Positions 35,498 to 45,061 of a DNA stretch of 64,000 nucleotides are shown here, in pieces. This stretch comes from Leptospira mtsangambouensis (GTDB taxonomy: Bacteria > Spirochaetota > Leptospiria > Leptospirales > Leptospiraceae). The notes under the pieces are model-generated. The model was given only the letters and a program-made list of their open reading frames with translations. It did not search any database and was not told the DNA's origin. The translations under genes and the position numbers were made by a program. Location of the stretch: positions 1,116,001 through 1,180,000 of the forward strand of contig NZ_RQHK01000017.1 of NCBI RefSeq assembly GCF_004770475.1. Direction: 5' to 3'. How positions within the stretch are numbered: the first letter of the stretch is position 1; each line of letters begins with the position of its first letter.

Positions 35498-36307
35498 TTA
35501 GTTCGTATTGTAATCCAAAATTTTAGTAATCATTTGTTTTTGATCTAACTCAATATTACGTAGTTTGAATGCAGTTTGTTTTGCAATTTTTCGTAACATC
35601 TTTTTGTAAGATCTCATGATATGTTTTTGTTTGTCGTAAGGGAGTGGATCTTTTTCATCATTCAAAACCATTGCAATGTCTGGTTCTGCTGGTTGTACCG
35701 GATCATTTGGCCAAATGGTATCGGATGTAAGAGATCTGTAGTATTCCAAACGAATGTCAGAGTTTGTATCTAACTTCGCTTCCCCTTTTTCATCTTTTTC
35801 TGGACTTTCTGATCTTGGGGACGGGTTTACAAGACGTCTCATTTCTTTTACGTGGATGGTTCCATCAGCATTTACCCGGCGGAATGTTAAAATGATTTTG
35901 TCCAAATCACTGAAATCTTCTTTCGGGTAGATATAAGCAAGTCCATCATATAAAAAAACTGTCGGATAATCAATGTAAGACTGTCCTTGCGGAAGTTTGA
36001 TTTCCAAATAAGGTTTCCCATCTTTGTCTTTTTTATAAAGTTCTTTGTGTTCTTCAGGTGTTTGCGCCAAATACTGAGCTGCTGTTTTATCCACACCTAA
36101 CTCTTGGAGTTTTTTGATTTTACGCAAATTTCCAATGATATCTGAGTGAAGGGTGTCGATTTCGTTATCACCAAACCCGTTTTTTCTTTGGAGATCGATT
36201 TGTTTTTGGGTCTCACGTTCCTTCAAGGTAGCAGAAGCCGGTTTTTCAGCAGAAAGGGCCGAAATCCCAAGTAAGAAAGCGAGAGCGATGGAGAATCGTA
36301 GAATCAT
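35498..36307 (-). CDS. Exported protein of unknown function, Leptospira-type
   Basis: A 269-residue exported protein with a signal peptide (1-20, ending ALSAEK). The mature part is highly charged, helical at both ends and beta-rich in the middle (YIDYPTVFLYDGLAYIYP). The basic C-terminus (RSYKKMLRKIAKQ) is notable. Size and composition recall periplasmic Leptospira proteins such as flagellar-coiling proteins FcpA/FcpB, but I cannot confirm such identity from memory, so no name is given. It is a single gene bounded by the bidirectional terminator. Confidence 0.75.
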   Translation of the reverse strand: MILRFSIALAFLLGISALSAEKPASATLKERETQKQIDLQRKNGFGDNEIDTLHSDIIGNLRKIKKLQELGVDKTAAQYLAQTPEEHKELYKKDKDGKPYLEIKLPQGQSYIDYPTVFLYDGLAYIYPKEDFSDLDKIILTFRRVNADGTIHVKEMRRLVNPSPRSESPEKDEKGEAKLDTNSDIRLEYYRSLTSDTIWPNDPVQPAEPDIAMVLNDEKDPLPYDKQKHIMRSYKKMLRKIAKQTAFKLRNIELDQKQMITKILDYNTN

Positions 36308-36376
36308 GACGTACCTCAGGGAATTCTGTCTTTTATAGTATCGAATCCTGCCTTGTCGATTCTTGAATGGACTGGC

Positions 36377-37423
36377 TCAGATTTTTCTTGCAGAAAAAAA
36401 TCGCACTAGGGACTGGAAGAGGTCCTGTTCGGCTTCCTTGGCTTTGGGAATGAGCCCTGTCAATTGGATGTATCCATGGACCAGAGAAGGGAAAAGTCTT
36501 TCCTCTACCTTGACTCCTGCGGTTTGCAGGTGTCTGGCATAGGTTTCGCCTTCCTCCCGGAGAGGGTCGTAACCCGCAACTCCGACATAAGTGGGAGGAA
36601 GGCCCTTTAATTCTTTTGGGTCGGCCAAAACCGGGGAATTATTGTGTAAAAGTCGATCTTTTGGATTGGGAAGGTAGTTTTGAATGAACCATCTCATGAG
36701 AGACCTTGTGAGGACATAACCTTCCCCGAAGAGCTCATAGGTTTCCGATTCTTTTGTTGTATCAAGCATTGGGTACAACAGGGCTTGGAAAACAGGAACA
36801 GGGATTTTGTCTTTCTTGGCACGGAGGCAAAGAGAAGTGGCAAGGAGTGCTCCTGCGCTATCTCCACAAACAGCAATGGCGTTTGGTGATCCTCCAAACA
36901 GATAAGCAGTATTGCGAACATATTGGTAGGCAAGCCAAACATCATCATGAGCTGCAGGGTATGGGTGTTCCGGTGCCAAACGATAATCTACAGCAATCAC
37001 AATACTTTTTGTGTAATGAGACATTCTTCGGCAAAAATTATCATGTGTTTCTAAATTGCCGATGGTGAGTCCGCCACCGTGAAAGAAGAGTATGGTGGGA
37101 AGATTTCTTTTTTGTGGGTTGGCGTTGTAGACTCGGATGGGAATGAATGAGGCACTAGGAGTGGGAATGAGTTTGTCTTCGATATGAGCAATGGGAAATT
37201 CCTGCTCATCGAAGATTCGCATTTGATCGCGGTAGTGCCTACGTGCTTTTTCTGGACTCATTTGTTCCATTTTCGGTAGGAACTTCGCAATGTTACATGC
37301 CAATGCGCAACGCGGGTCTAACTGGCTTGTTTCCGGTTGGTTATTTTTACGCGCCAAAGCAGATATCCAATGTTCTGGTAACGAAAAGACAAGTTGTGCG
37401 ACTGATTTTTTGATACCTAACAT
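36377..37423 (-). CDS. HSL-family alpha/beta hydrolase (esterase or lipase)
   Basis: A 348-residue enzyme of the hormone-sensitive lipase type (family IV). The oxyanion motif HGGG occurs in ILFFHGGGLTIG near residue 118, the nucleophile in CGDSAGALLA near 190, the acidic residue in GYDPLREEG near 288 and the histidine in SLVHGY near 318. It probably hydrolyses short or medium acyl esters in the cytoplasm. Its start overlaps the stop of the DUF2779 gene by one base, so it is coupled to the WYL/DUF2779 unit. Confidence 0.92.
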   Translation of the reverse strand: MLGIKKSVAQLVFSLPEHWISALARKNNQPETSQLDPRCALACNIAKFLPKMEQMSPEKARRHYRDQMRIFDEQEFPIAHIEDKLIPTPSASFIPIRVYNANPQKRNLPTILFFHGGGLTIGNLETHDNFCRRMSHYTKSIVIAVDYRLAPEHPYPAAHDDVWLAYQYVRNTAYLFGGSPNAIAVCGDSAGALLATSLCLRAKKDKIPVPVFQALLYPMLDTTKESETYELFGEGYVLTRSLMRWFIQNYLPNPKDRLLHNNSPVLADPKELKGLPPTYVGVAGYDPLREEGETYARHLQTAGVKVEERLFPSLVHGYIQLTGLIPKAKEAEQDLFQSLVRFFSARKI

Positions 37424-38928
37424 TAAATAACCGATAATCTTTCTTGTAACATTCTATAGATTAAAAACAAACCATAACTATCAAGTTTGCAATAAGCTAT
37501 CAAATCCTCCAGAACACGTTTTTTTTCTTCGGCTGTCACCTGCTTTTTTATCAATCTTAAATATTGGTAATTCGCATCTTGCCCCTCTCGAATGGAAAGG
37601 CCTCCGTGACTTTCTGAACTAAAACAAGGCAGTATTTCCTTTAAGGATGCTTTCCCATTTTGACCCGGATGGTAGATCCAGAGTTTTTTAAAGGGCATCG
37701 CAAGGTCGATAAACATCGATTTGACTCTATCCCAGAATTCTAAAAACTCAGGATAGGCTTCTGCAGCCTCCTGAATGATGAGTTTTTCAAAGAAATCGTT
37801 AAACGAAAAGACGGTGATCCCTGGAGGTAAGTCTTTTTGCAATTGGGCCATTACAGGAACGCGGGGATCTGTTTCTAAATCTTCGTGTAGATAGGTTTTA
37901 TGGATTAATGTATCGTTTTCTCTATCCCAAATATGCAAAGAATAGAGATAAGGCACGTGTTGAAAGGGTCTCGTTTGTGGATACAGAGGGAGATAAGGGT
38001 TGATTGATTCAAAATCTAAAAAAGCAACAGATTCTGTCACATTAGATAAATAGGTTTCGAATGATTTCCGATCAAAGTAAGTATTTCCCGTGATATGGGC
38101 TTGTTTTTGTATTTTTTGGATGTGAGTAAGTTCCGAATCGGGAACGGATTCGTACGATTCGTACCCTAAAGCAAACCATTGTTTTGCTAATTCGGAACTA
38201 TCGCGAAAATCAAAGATTTCTTTGGCGTTTTCTTTTCCTTTTGCACAATGGGCGGGAGACAAACAAGTTTTGAGTGATCGACAACTGGGTTTGGAATCTA
38301 AAAACGAATACGGTACAGTTTGTCCTTTGGTTCGCTCCAATTCTTCTTGAAACTGGTTCCATTCGTCAGCCCTCGTTCCAAGTTCTGATTCCATCCTTGG
38401 AGTTATGTCTTCTATGAGTAAGTAGTCTTCCGGTTGGATTGGACCACCTGGATACATGTATTTGGTTTGGATGCGAATCAGTTTGTATCCCAAAATGTTT
38501 AAAGACATTCCTTCGGCCACTTGTCTGTGGAAATACAAAGACCGCATAACGTCTTGTTTGATCGAACCGATGGGTCGGAAATCCCAAAGGATCCATCCCT
38601 CTCGTTCGTTGTCGTATTCTAAATATTCAACGGTGGATACAAATTCCTTAAATCGAAGATGGGCATGGAAAATTGATTTTTTTTCCAAAATTAGTTTTTC
38701 AGTTTTTTGGAAACTTTCTTCTTTCTCTAGTGTTTTATCGATAGAAGTTACATTGCTAAACTGGTCTCTACAAAGTTTTAAAAAATCGTTCCATTCCAAA
38801 TAACCGCCGTAAGATGCCGAGGAAGGTTTTGGAACAATTCCATCTTTTACCAAATGGAAAGCATTGTTGCATCTTAAGTATTGTAAATACTGAGATTTGG
38901 TGATGGAGTTCGACTTTTGATCAAACAA
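37423..38928 (-). CDS. DUF2779 protein: Cas4-like nuclease part plus DnaQ-like exonuclease part
   Basis: About 501 residues if it starts at the TTG at 38928, which overlaps the WYL stop by 8 bases; an ORF extension to 39039 would overlap that gene by over 110 bases and is less likely. The N-terminal half resembles a PD-(D/E)XK nuclease of Cas4/RecB type: a TKSQYLQYLRC segment with one cysteine, and later SCRSLKTCLSPAHC with three more, as in iron-sulfur Cas4-like enzymes. The C-terminal half has a DnaQ-like motif (AFLDFE) and a late YCKLDSYG, plausible exonuclease metal ligands. Substrate and function are unknown. Confidence 0.8.
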   Translation of the reverse strand: MFDQKSNSITKSQYLQYLRCNNAFHLVKDGIVPKPSSASYGGYLEWNDFLKLCRDQFSNVTSIDKTLEKEESFQKTEKLILEKKSIFHAHLRFKEFVSTVEYLEYDNEREGWILWDFRPIGSIKQDVMRSLYFHRQVAEGMSLNILGYKLIRIQTKYMYPGGPIQPEDYLLIEDITPRMESELGTRADEWNQFQEELERTKGQTVPYSFLDSKPSCRSLKTCLSPAHCAKGKENAKEIFDFRDSSELAKQWFALGYESYESVPDSELTHIQKIQKQAHITGNTYFDRKSFETYLSNVTESVAFLDFESINPYLPLYPQTRPFQHVPYLYSLHIWDRENDTLIHKTYLHEDLETDPRVPVMAQLQKDLPPGITVFSFNDFFEKLIIQEAAEAYPEFLEFWDRVKSMFIDLAMPFKKLWIYHPGQNGKASLKEILPCFSSESHGGLSIREGQDANYQYLRLIKKQVTAEEKKRVLEDLIAYCKLDSYGLFLIYRMLQERLSVI

Positions 38929-39913
38929 ACTGATACAAATCTTCCCAATGTTTTGTGTAAGATTGGAAGGTTTTTTTCCAATCTTCTGAAGTAACAACAA
39001 GAGCTTCTGGAGAAAGGACAAAAAATTGGAACAAAGCATTTTGATTTGTGGTTTTGACTCGGTATTCGTTTTCTACTTTTTCAAAATTTGCCCCTTCTAA
39101 AAACAACTTCCAACGATCTTCATATTCAGGATGGATTTGTATGGGGATTTCAATTTCTGGATGTTTGGAAAGTAACAAAGGATGAAAATTTAAATCTTCT
39201 TTTGTGATTTTAAGATTGGAATGGAATTCTTCTTTGGATTCTTTTTTGACTGTGATTTTGGGAAGAATGAATCTTCGTAAGGATTTTTTTCCACGATCAT
39301 AAGCAAGTAAGTAGAAGTCGGTTGTATTTTTTCGAACGAGCCTGTAAGGTTCTATGGTTCTTTCTTTTTCCTCAAAACCGTATTGGATGGTGAGCGCTCT
39401 TTTGTCTTTGATTGCTTGTAAGATTTTTTCTGTATGTGATGAGTCTGGCGTAACTTCTGTTTCTATATTTTCTTTTGGCTGTTTTGCAAATTTAGGAATG
39501 AGATCCAAATGATGGGAAAATAACTTTTGAGAAAGGCTAATCCCTTCTTGACTAGGTTCTGTTGCAAACAAAACCCTAGAAAGATATTCTAACTCTTCTT
39601 TGGTGAACTTTAGTGTGCGGTCAATGGATTCTTTTTCTAAATAATAAGGAAAATAGTCTTCTGATTGGTAACCAAACTGAGCCACTTTGATATTGAATCC
39701 AAGGGTCTTTAGTTGGTTTAAATCTCTGTAAAGTTTTTTACGGTCTGATTCAATGTCCTCATTTTTGTAGAACCGAGGCATAATATTACGAAATTTTTGG
39801 AAACTGATTCCTTTGGGTTCACGGAGTAGATTGAAAAGCAAAGCGAAGAGACGAACTTCCGTCTCATTCATTTTTTTCACTTCGATCATTGGAAAGTCTT
39901 CAAAAGAAGTCAT
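38921..39913 (-). CDS. WYL-domain transcriptional regulator
   Basis: A 330-residue protein. The N-terminal region (about 1-80) is a winged-helix-like domain (DIESDRKKLYRDLNQLKTLGF), and the C-terminal part is a WYL domain (LTIQYGF, RTIEPYRLVRKNTTDFYLLAYDRG near residues 165-205), followed by a WCX-like end. WYL domains bind nucleic acid or nucleotide ligands and often control DNA-damage or defence genes. It is cotranscribed with the DUF2779 nuclease and esterase, so it probably controls that unit. Confidence 0.88.
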   Translation of the reverse strand: MTSFEDFPMIEVKKMNETEVRLFALLFNLLREPKGISFQKFRNIMPRFYKNEDIESDRKKLYRDLNQLKTLGFNIKVAQFGYQSEDYFPYYLEKESIDRTLKFTKEELEYLSRVLFATEPSQEGISLSQKLFSHHLDLIPKFAKQPKENIETEVTPDSSHTEKILQAIKDKRALTIQYGFEEKERTIEPYRLVRKNTTDFYLLAYDRGKKSLRRFILPKITVKKESKEEFHSNLKITKEDLNFHPLLLSKHPEIEIPIQIHPEYEDRWKLFLEGANFEKVENEYRVKTTNQNALFQFFVLSPEALVVTSEDWKKTFQSYTKHWEDLYQFV

Positions 39914-39976
39914 ATCTTCCCAAATTGTTTGTTTTTTTGATTCCGAAAAGTAGAAAATGAAAAAAACTGGAAAAGA

Positions 39977-40741
39977 ATGCGAACTATAGGACTCCTCATT
40001 AGCCTCTCTTTTTTTCTACAATGTGCCACATATTGGAAAAATCGTAAAAATGATTTCCAAGACATTGTAACCGTTGGCGCGGAAACTCCCATGTATGGAG
40101 CTGCATTGAAAGTAGGACCTTTGCCCATTGGATTTGTTTTCCAAGGTGGAGAATCTGAGATGGGGAAAAAAGATTTGGGTCGTGGATTAGGGCTTCGGGG
40201 CGGGCAATTTGGCACTTACCATTCTCAACAGCTCGTCTTTGGTATATTAGGTGGTGAAAGTTTTCATTCTGGATTACCTCTTTTGGATGCCAAAGGGAAT
40301 TGGCTTGTGGATAAAAAAGGAATCCCTCTCACGAGCGATGAACGTGCCAATGTAAAAAGTTATAAAATGCGTTATTACTCTTATATTTATGATCCTGTCA
40401 AAGATCGTAAGAGAAGAAAAAAGGAACATTTCCGTCGTGAGTTAACAAAAGACATTGTGGCATCCACGGGCCAAAAGGAATTTTTAGTCTACTTACCTGA
40501 AGAAGATTTAAAACCATTTGGATATCCTCCCGGATATTCATGGAATGTCGAGGTCACTGCTGGTGTTTACGGTGGGGCTAGACTTGGATTTAATGTAGCG
40601 GAGGCTTTTGATTTTTTATTGGGATTTACCACCGTTGATTTGTTAGATGATGATGTGGAAGGAAAAGTTAAACCAAGTTTCCCTGGTTTTCCTTTCCCCG
40701 CTCCAACCGAAGCAGAAACTGATTCCGAATCGGTAGAATGA
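39977..40741 (+). CDS. Predicted lipoprotein of unknown function
   Basis: A 254-residue protein whose signal sequence ends in FFLQC, a lipobox (C16). The mature part is rich in Gly, Lys and aromatic residues, with GGARLGFNVAEAFDFLLGF near the end, a glycine-rich pattern seen in several spirochaete outer-membrane lipoproteins, and an acidic C-terminus. I recognise no family. It is divergent from the WYL gene by 63 bases and convergent with a BamE-like lipoprotein. Confidence 0.75.
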   Translation: MRTIGLLISLSFFLQCATYWKNRKNDFQDIVTVGAETPMYGAALKVGPLPIGFVFQGGESEMGKKDLGRGLGLRGGQFGTYHSQQLVFGILGGESFHSGLPLLDAKGNWLVDKKGIPLTSDERANVKSYKMRYYSYIYDPVKDRKRRKKEHFRRELTKDIVASTGQKEFLVYLPEEDLKPFGYPPGYSWNVEVTAGVYGGARLGFNVAEAFDFLLGFTTVDLLDDDVEGKVKPSFPGFPFPAPTEAETDSESVE

Positions 40742-40743
40742 TT

Positions 40744-41106
40744 TTATAGTTTAAAATCTTTTGCAGTAATTTTGTTCTTAGCATCAAATGTGAGCTTCAA
40801 AAACTTTTCTACTGTATCTGGTTTTTCTTTTAAAGTGTAATACTGTTCTGGGACATCACGGTCTTCTGCAAAATACCATACCATCACTGTTCCGCTAGGA
40901 TCAGATGATTTTTCGGTAGATTTGCCAAGGACAGCTTCTGTTTTTACGAGACCATCCCCCACTTTGATCATATCAATTTCTAATTTGCGAAGTGCTGTGT
41001 GTGGATGAACTTTAGTGCTTCCTGCTTGTACTTTGTTTCCCGATGAACAGGACACTAAAAACAAAACAGACGCGAGTGTGCTGAGTATCAAAAGTTTTTT
41101 GATCAT
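40744..41106 (-). CDS. Small lipoprotein with BamE/SmpA-like domain
   Basis: A 120-residue protein with a signal sequence ending in the lipobox LVSC. The mature part contains MIKVGDGLVKTEAVLGKSTEK, which resembles the MTK-x-x-V-x-x-L-G-x-P turn of BamE/SmpA-OmlA-like lipoproteins. True BamE membership is uncertain. If correct it could take part in outer-membrane assembly. Confidence 0.72.
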   Translation of the reverse strand: MIKKLLILSTLASVLFLVSCSSGNKVQAGSTKVHPHTALRKLEIDMIKVGDGLVKTEAVLGKSTEKSSDPSGTVMVWYFAEDRDVPEQYYTLKEKPDTVEKFLKLTFDAKNKITAKDFKL

Positions 41107-41140
41107 AAACCCTTACCTTAAGATGGACTAAGGAAAGATT

Positions 41141-42394
41141 CTACAGGATAGGATCAGGGTTGGCAAGTGATATCTTTTCTCTTTCCTCATCGATTCGGTT
41201 CATTTTTCCCAAAATCTTTTTGAAAAATGGAATGGTTAAAAATACGAGTCCAATCTCCAAAAATCCAAAAAAGAAAGAAAGTGCAGAAAAACTATATGCC
41301 GGAGGTAAAATTGATTCAAAGACCAGTTGCATTTGTACTGAAACAACAGGCCCTAACATAAATCCAAGAGAACCCACTCCAGTGAAGGCAGACATGGTAG
41401 TGGCAGTAAGTCCTGGTTTTGACATTTTACTTGCAAGCATCATGGATGGTACAAACATCACACCGGCCCCAATCCCGCAGATCAGTAAAAATGTAAAAAG
41501 ATACCAATACTCATTGGTAGTTCCTGAAAGACCTAAAAAAATTCCGTAAATCGTAGATCCAACAAGCACAAGTGGCAAAACACCTGTTTTGCGAGAGAGG
41601 AGAGCTGATGGATAAGAAAGTAAACTCATTGGAAAAAGAACAAGTCCTAAAAAAACACCGAGCATTCCGGGATGGAAGGCGAGTGTTTCTCGTAAGTGTA
41701 TATTAAAGGAAGAAATAATAAAACCAACAGTAAAACGGTCGATAAAGTTGAATAAAAACGGAACAAATAAAAATGGATTTTCGAAAATGGCAACTTTCAA
41801 GTCACTGAACTTAAAATCTTTTGCTTTATGAATCCCTTTGTCTTTTAACATAAGCAGACTAAATAAACCAACAAAGATTAAAATTCCTGAACCAACGTAA
41901 AATGGCAAAAGAGGATTTTTCCTTCCGAGAATCCCGAGTGGCATTCCAAAGGCACCACCTAGGGATAAAAACATCCCCGTGATGCCCATAAGAATTCCTT
42001 TCCCATAATAACGTTTGTTCTCTGGATCATTTTCCCTGTCGGCAGCAGAACTTAGCAGAAGTCCAATGATAAAAATATGAGAGGCACCTTCAAGGAATCT
42101 TAAAAACAGAAAGAGTCCCATGTCAGTGACGATGGTGAGTAAATAAAAAAGTCCAGCATCTAAAAAACAGAAAAAACTAATGAAGTATTTTCTGTTTTTG
42201 AAACGATCTGAGATGATTCCCGCAACCGGCGCAAAAAGAAAGGAACCCAACATGGGAATACTTGTAAAATAAGCAACTTCCCAATTGGATCCTAGCATCC
42301 GATCCTTTACAACATCCTTAACTACCGGTACAATCATTGTGACCGGTAACATGGATAAAAAAACTAAAGTAACTAATGTATACGGGAATCCCAA
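41141..42394 (-). CDS. Major facilitator superfamily transporter
   Basis: A 417-residue twelve-helix MFS protein. The longest frame starts at a TTG 3 bases after the heme oxygenase stop; an ATG at 42352 is possible. Between helices 2 and 3 is AGIISDRFKNRKY, the usual MFS cytoplasmic loop. The substrate is not evident. Its tight coupling to heme oxygenase suggests export of a heme breakdown product or import of an iron compound; that is inference. Confidence 0.85.
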   Translation of the reverse strand: MGFPYTLVTLVFLSMLPVTMIVPVVKDVVKDRMLGSNWEVAYFTSIPMLGSFLFAPVAGIISDRFKNRKYFISFFCFLDAGLFYLLTIVTDMGLFLFLRFLEGASHIFIIGLLLSSAADRENDPENKRYYGKGILMGITGMFLSLGGAFGMPLGILGRKNPLLPFYVGSGILIFVGLFSLLMLKDKGIHKAKDFKFSDLKVAIFENPFLFVPFLFNFIDRFTVGFIISSFNIHLRETLAFHPGMLGVFLGLVLFPMSLLSYPSALLSRKTGVLPLVLVGSTIYGIFLGLSGTTNEYWYLFTFLLICGIGAGVMFVPSMMLASKMSKPGLTATTMSAFTGVGSLGFMLGPVVSVQMQLVFESILPPAYSFSALSFFFGFLEIGLVFLTIPFFKKILGKMNRIDEEREKISLANPDPIL

Positions 42395-42397
42395 AAA

Positions 42398-43078
42398 TTA
42401 ACCTGCTGGTAGAAGAGTTTGGTAACGATCCATTCCAATATTTTCTTTTAGATCGGAGTCGAGTTCAATAAACAAAAACTTATTCAAATCAAAAGTCGCA
42501 TTTGCTTCTGCTAATAGTTCTGCTTTTTGTGAATCGTTCAATGGGAGAGTATCCAAGTTTTGACGATAGATTCCTTTGAATGCCATAAGGTCTTCGATTT
42601 CAGGAAATTCATAAAAAGCAGTTCCTTCATTTCCTTCTAGTTCAAAAGTTTTTGCTACTACTTTTTTGATCGACTGACCACCAGAAAGATCTCCCAAGTA
42701 ACGGACGTAAGCTTGTGCTACTAGAAGTTCTGGTTTGGTTTTTGCCGTATTTTTGATATGGTCAATGTAGTTTTGAGTGGCTTTGGAGATGGAACCGCGA
42801 AGTTTGGTTCCGAATTTTTTTTGAAAACTAACAATGTCTTCTTTCAAAGAATTTTCACGAAAAAGAGCCGGAAAGTAAAGTTTCGCAAGGATAGGGTTAT
42901 CTTTGTTTTGGCGGTAGAGCTCTTCCATCACTGCATAAACTGCATGAAGGCTTTCCAATTGGTAAGTATACGTTTGGGCGTCGAGTCCGCCTCTAAAAAT
43001 GGCCCGAATGTAAGGAACCTTTTCGGTTTCTTGGTGTTTATCGGCAGTACCTTCTCGTAACATCATTGCTATGGACAT
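42398..43078 (-). CDS. hemO: Heme oxygenase
   Basis: A 226-residue cytoplasmic enzyme. The proximal-histidine region reads REGTADKHQETEKVPYI and the distal helix has YLGDLSGGQ with the two glycines that kink over heme. It opens heme to biliverdin with release of iron and CO, which lets Leptospira use heme as an iron source. A Fur-like box stands 22 bases upstream, so iron repression is likely. It is followed after 3 bases by an MFS gene. Confidence 0.93.
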   Translation of the reverse strand: MSIAMMLREGTADKHQETEKVPYIRAIFRGGLDAQTYTYQLESLHAVYAVMEELYRQNKDNPILAKLYFPALFRENSLKEDIVSFQKKFGTKLRGSISKATQNYIDHIKNTAKTKPELLVAQAYVRYLGDLSGGQSIKKVVAKTFELEGNEGTAFYEFPEIEDLMAFKGIYRQNLDTLPLNDSQKAELLAEANATFDLNKFLFIELDSDLKENIGMDRYQTLLPAG

Positions 43079-43099
43079 AATGGCTCCTGGTTGTCTATG

Positions 43100-43114
43100 T
43101 GAGAATCAATCTCA
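43100..43114 (-). promoter_or_regulatory. Fur-family operator-like palindrome before hemO
   Basis: The plus-strand sequence TGAGAATCAATCTCA is a 7-1-7 inverted repeat with one mismatched pair, very close to the TGAnAATnATTnTCA core bound by Fur-type iron repressors. It lies 22-36 bases upstream of the heme oxygenase start codon. Iron-responsive repression is inferred from the match and from the gene it controls. Confidence 0.65.
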
Positions 43115-43157
43115 TATATGACACTACCCTGACAATTGCAGGGAATGTCAAAGAAAA

Positions 43158-44288
43158 TTATAGGGAATCTTCCTGGACGGGTGTTTTCCAAAATTCCAGA
43201 GGGGTATTGGCCCTTTGTTCGGGGTAGAGGAAGTAGGAAAGAAAGAAAACCAAAATGGAAACAAGGATTCCTATGGTGGCAAGAACCACATCCTTTCCCA
43301 CTTTTCGGAATGTGTCTAGGTACGGGAGGTCCTTGTAGGTGATGACATTCAAGATGATTTCTCTACCGGCAAGGAGGCCAAGGAAAGCCCAGGTGGTGGA
43401 CATGGGGATATTGCTGATGTATTGGAAAAAGAAGAGTAAACTTCCATAAACCAAATCCACAATGGTGGCTGCTTTTGCCCATTGGATGTCCGATTTTTCA
43501 GAAACCACTCTTTGGATGGTTCCGCCATTGGTGCGGATGATGATGAGTAAGGCCGCGATGAGAATGAATGCTGCCGTTAAGAATTCGATGATTCCTAGCT
43601 GCCGAGGTAAAAATACTGCAATGTTGGCTGTGTCTTGTAATAACCAAGCCACCCAAAGATACATTGTAGAAAGCCATTGTAACCTCGACCATCTCCTTTC
43701 GGAAACAGGGTCTGGGGTGTGGACTTCATGGTATTCATGAGGGTCTACTTTGACAAGGATGGCCCAAACCACGATGGCCACAAGGAAAGCGAGCCCATAC
43801 CCGAAAAAGGATTTGGTTAACATTTGGTCTATGCTTTTGCCACCAAACAAACCTAAGACGAGAAAGGTAGTGGATACAGGAGCTCGGAGCCTTGTTATGA
43901 CGACAAGTAATACAGGTGCTAAAAGTTGGAGGAGGTTGAAGTCTTTTGTTTCAGGGATAGAATCTAATCTGTGGAAATGGATTTCACCGCCGTGTAAAAA
44001 CCAAGCGATCAAATGAACAAAAAATAAAAGACCACCAAAAACGAGAATCTTTTGGAGCCAGTGAACTGATTTTTTACTCTCGATAAAGGTTCCGATGGTT
44101 TGGACTGCATCGTTTCCGGCCACAGAGAACGATGCAATCGCAAAAGAAAACCATCCGAGATAATACCGAGGAAGACCCAGGAAATAACCGGCACAGATCG
44201 TAAGAACTAAAAAAAGGGTAAAAACGAAAAATCGAATTTGATCCTGTTTTGTTGGGTGCTGGTAATCTATTTCCTGGTTAAGGCTCAT
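43158..44288 (-). CDS. PiT-family inorganic phosphate transporter
   Basis: A 376-residue membrane protein with about ten helices. The N-terminal half contains [14 protein letters not shown] near residue 55, which is the GxNDxxN-type PiT signature, and a matching half occurs near the C-terminus ([15 protein letters not shown]). It probably couples Pi or metal-phosphate uptake to the proton or sodium gradient. It overlaps the upstream acyltransferase gene by 4 bases. Confidence 0.9.
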   Translation of the reverse strand: MSLNQEIDYQHPTKQDQIRFFVFTLFLVLTICAGYFLGLPRYYLGWFSFAIASFSVAGNDAVQTIGTFIESKKSVHWLQKILVFGGLLFFVHLIAWFLHGGEIHFHRLDSIPETKDFNLLQLLAPVLLVVITRLRAPVSTTFLVLGLFGGKSIDQMLTKSFFGYGLAFLVAIVVWAILVKVDPHEYHEVHTPDPVSERRWSRLQWLSTMYLWVAWLLQDTANIAVFLPRQLGIIEFLTAAFILIAALLIIIRTNGGTIQRVVSEKSDIQWAKAATIVDLVYGSLLFFFQYISNIPMSTTWAFLGLLAGREIILNVITYKDLPYLDTFRKVGKDVVLATIGILVSILVFFLSYFLYPEQRANTPLEFWKTPVQEDSL

Positions 44289-45061
44289 GCATTCATATAG
44301 TGTTTCGCATATCTCTCCGTGATTTCCTTGCGGTCGAAAAGAATAAACACATCTGTAGTACCAAAAACAGAATCCAGTGCAGGAATTCCACAGATTTTAG
44401 CACCCACCCGGAGGTATCCTTTCAAAAGTGGAGGGATATTTTTGGAGATCGATTTTGGATCTTCTACTTGAAAATTGGCATCAAACCCAGGGAGAACAAA
44501 GTCAGGGTTTGGATACACGCGAAATTCTTCCGGAGCAATGGCGTCTTTTGCTTTCAAAAATCCATAAGATTGTGAAGCAACTCCCGCATCGGTAGAATGG
44601 ATGGATCCACAACCCATCAGGTAACGAACGTTATGTTTGTTCATAAACTCAGCAAGACCTTGCCAGAGTAAAGAGATCACCGAACCATCTCTGTAGTCAG
44701 GGTGAACGCAGGAACGTCCTACCTCTGCGATTTCATCTGGAAGGTTATAAATAGAAGTAATATCAAATTCGTTTTCACTGTAAAAACCAATTCCGTTTTT
44801 TGCATTTTGGCGTGTTAAAATTCGGTAAGTTCCTACAATTTTTTTGTCATCTGTTGATTTATCGATAACGATTAAGTGGTGGCAGTACAAATCGTACTCA
44901 TCACGGTCTTTTCTGGTTGCAGAAGATTGTGGCAGACCTTCTCCCATTTCTAAGTTGAACACTTCATATCGTAGTGCGAGTGCTCTTTCAATTTCTAGTT
45001 GGTTTTCAGCCAAACGAACTTCTAGGATTCGTTCTGTTTTGTTAATTGTATTTGGTTTCAT
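44285..45061 (-). CDS. OlsB-like N-acyltransferase (GNAT fold)
   Basis: A 258-residue cytoplasmic protein of the ornithine N-acyltransferase (OlsB) type. It has [15 protein letters not shown] near residue 30, a DxxCxHLIVID segment, GTYRILT and [14 protein letters not shown] near 115-130. OlsB adds a 3-hydroxy fatty acid to an amino acid to begin phosphorus-free amino-acid lipids. The second step enzyme (OlsA-like) is not seen in this window. It is cotranscribed with a phosphate transporter, which suggests a link to phosphate limitation. Confidence 0.88.
   Translation of the reverse strand: MKPNTINKTERILEVRLAENQLEIERALALRYEVFNLEMGEGLPQSSATRKDRDEYDLYCHHLIVIDKSTDDKKIVGTYRILTRQNAKNGIGFYSENEFDITSIYNLPDEIAEVGRSCVHPDYRDGSVISLLWQGLAEFMNKHNVRYLMGCGSIHSTDAGVASQSYGFLKAKDAIAPEEFRVYPNPDFVLPGFDANFQVEDPKSISKNIPPLLKGYLRVGAKICGIPALDSVFGTTDVFILFDRKEITERYAKHYMNA

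Noticed and set aside
43127..43143. A hairpin (CCCTG and CAGGG) between the PiT and hemO genes as a terminator
   Set aside because: The stem is only 5 bp and no T-tract follows on the minus strand.
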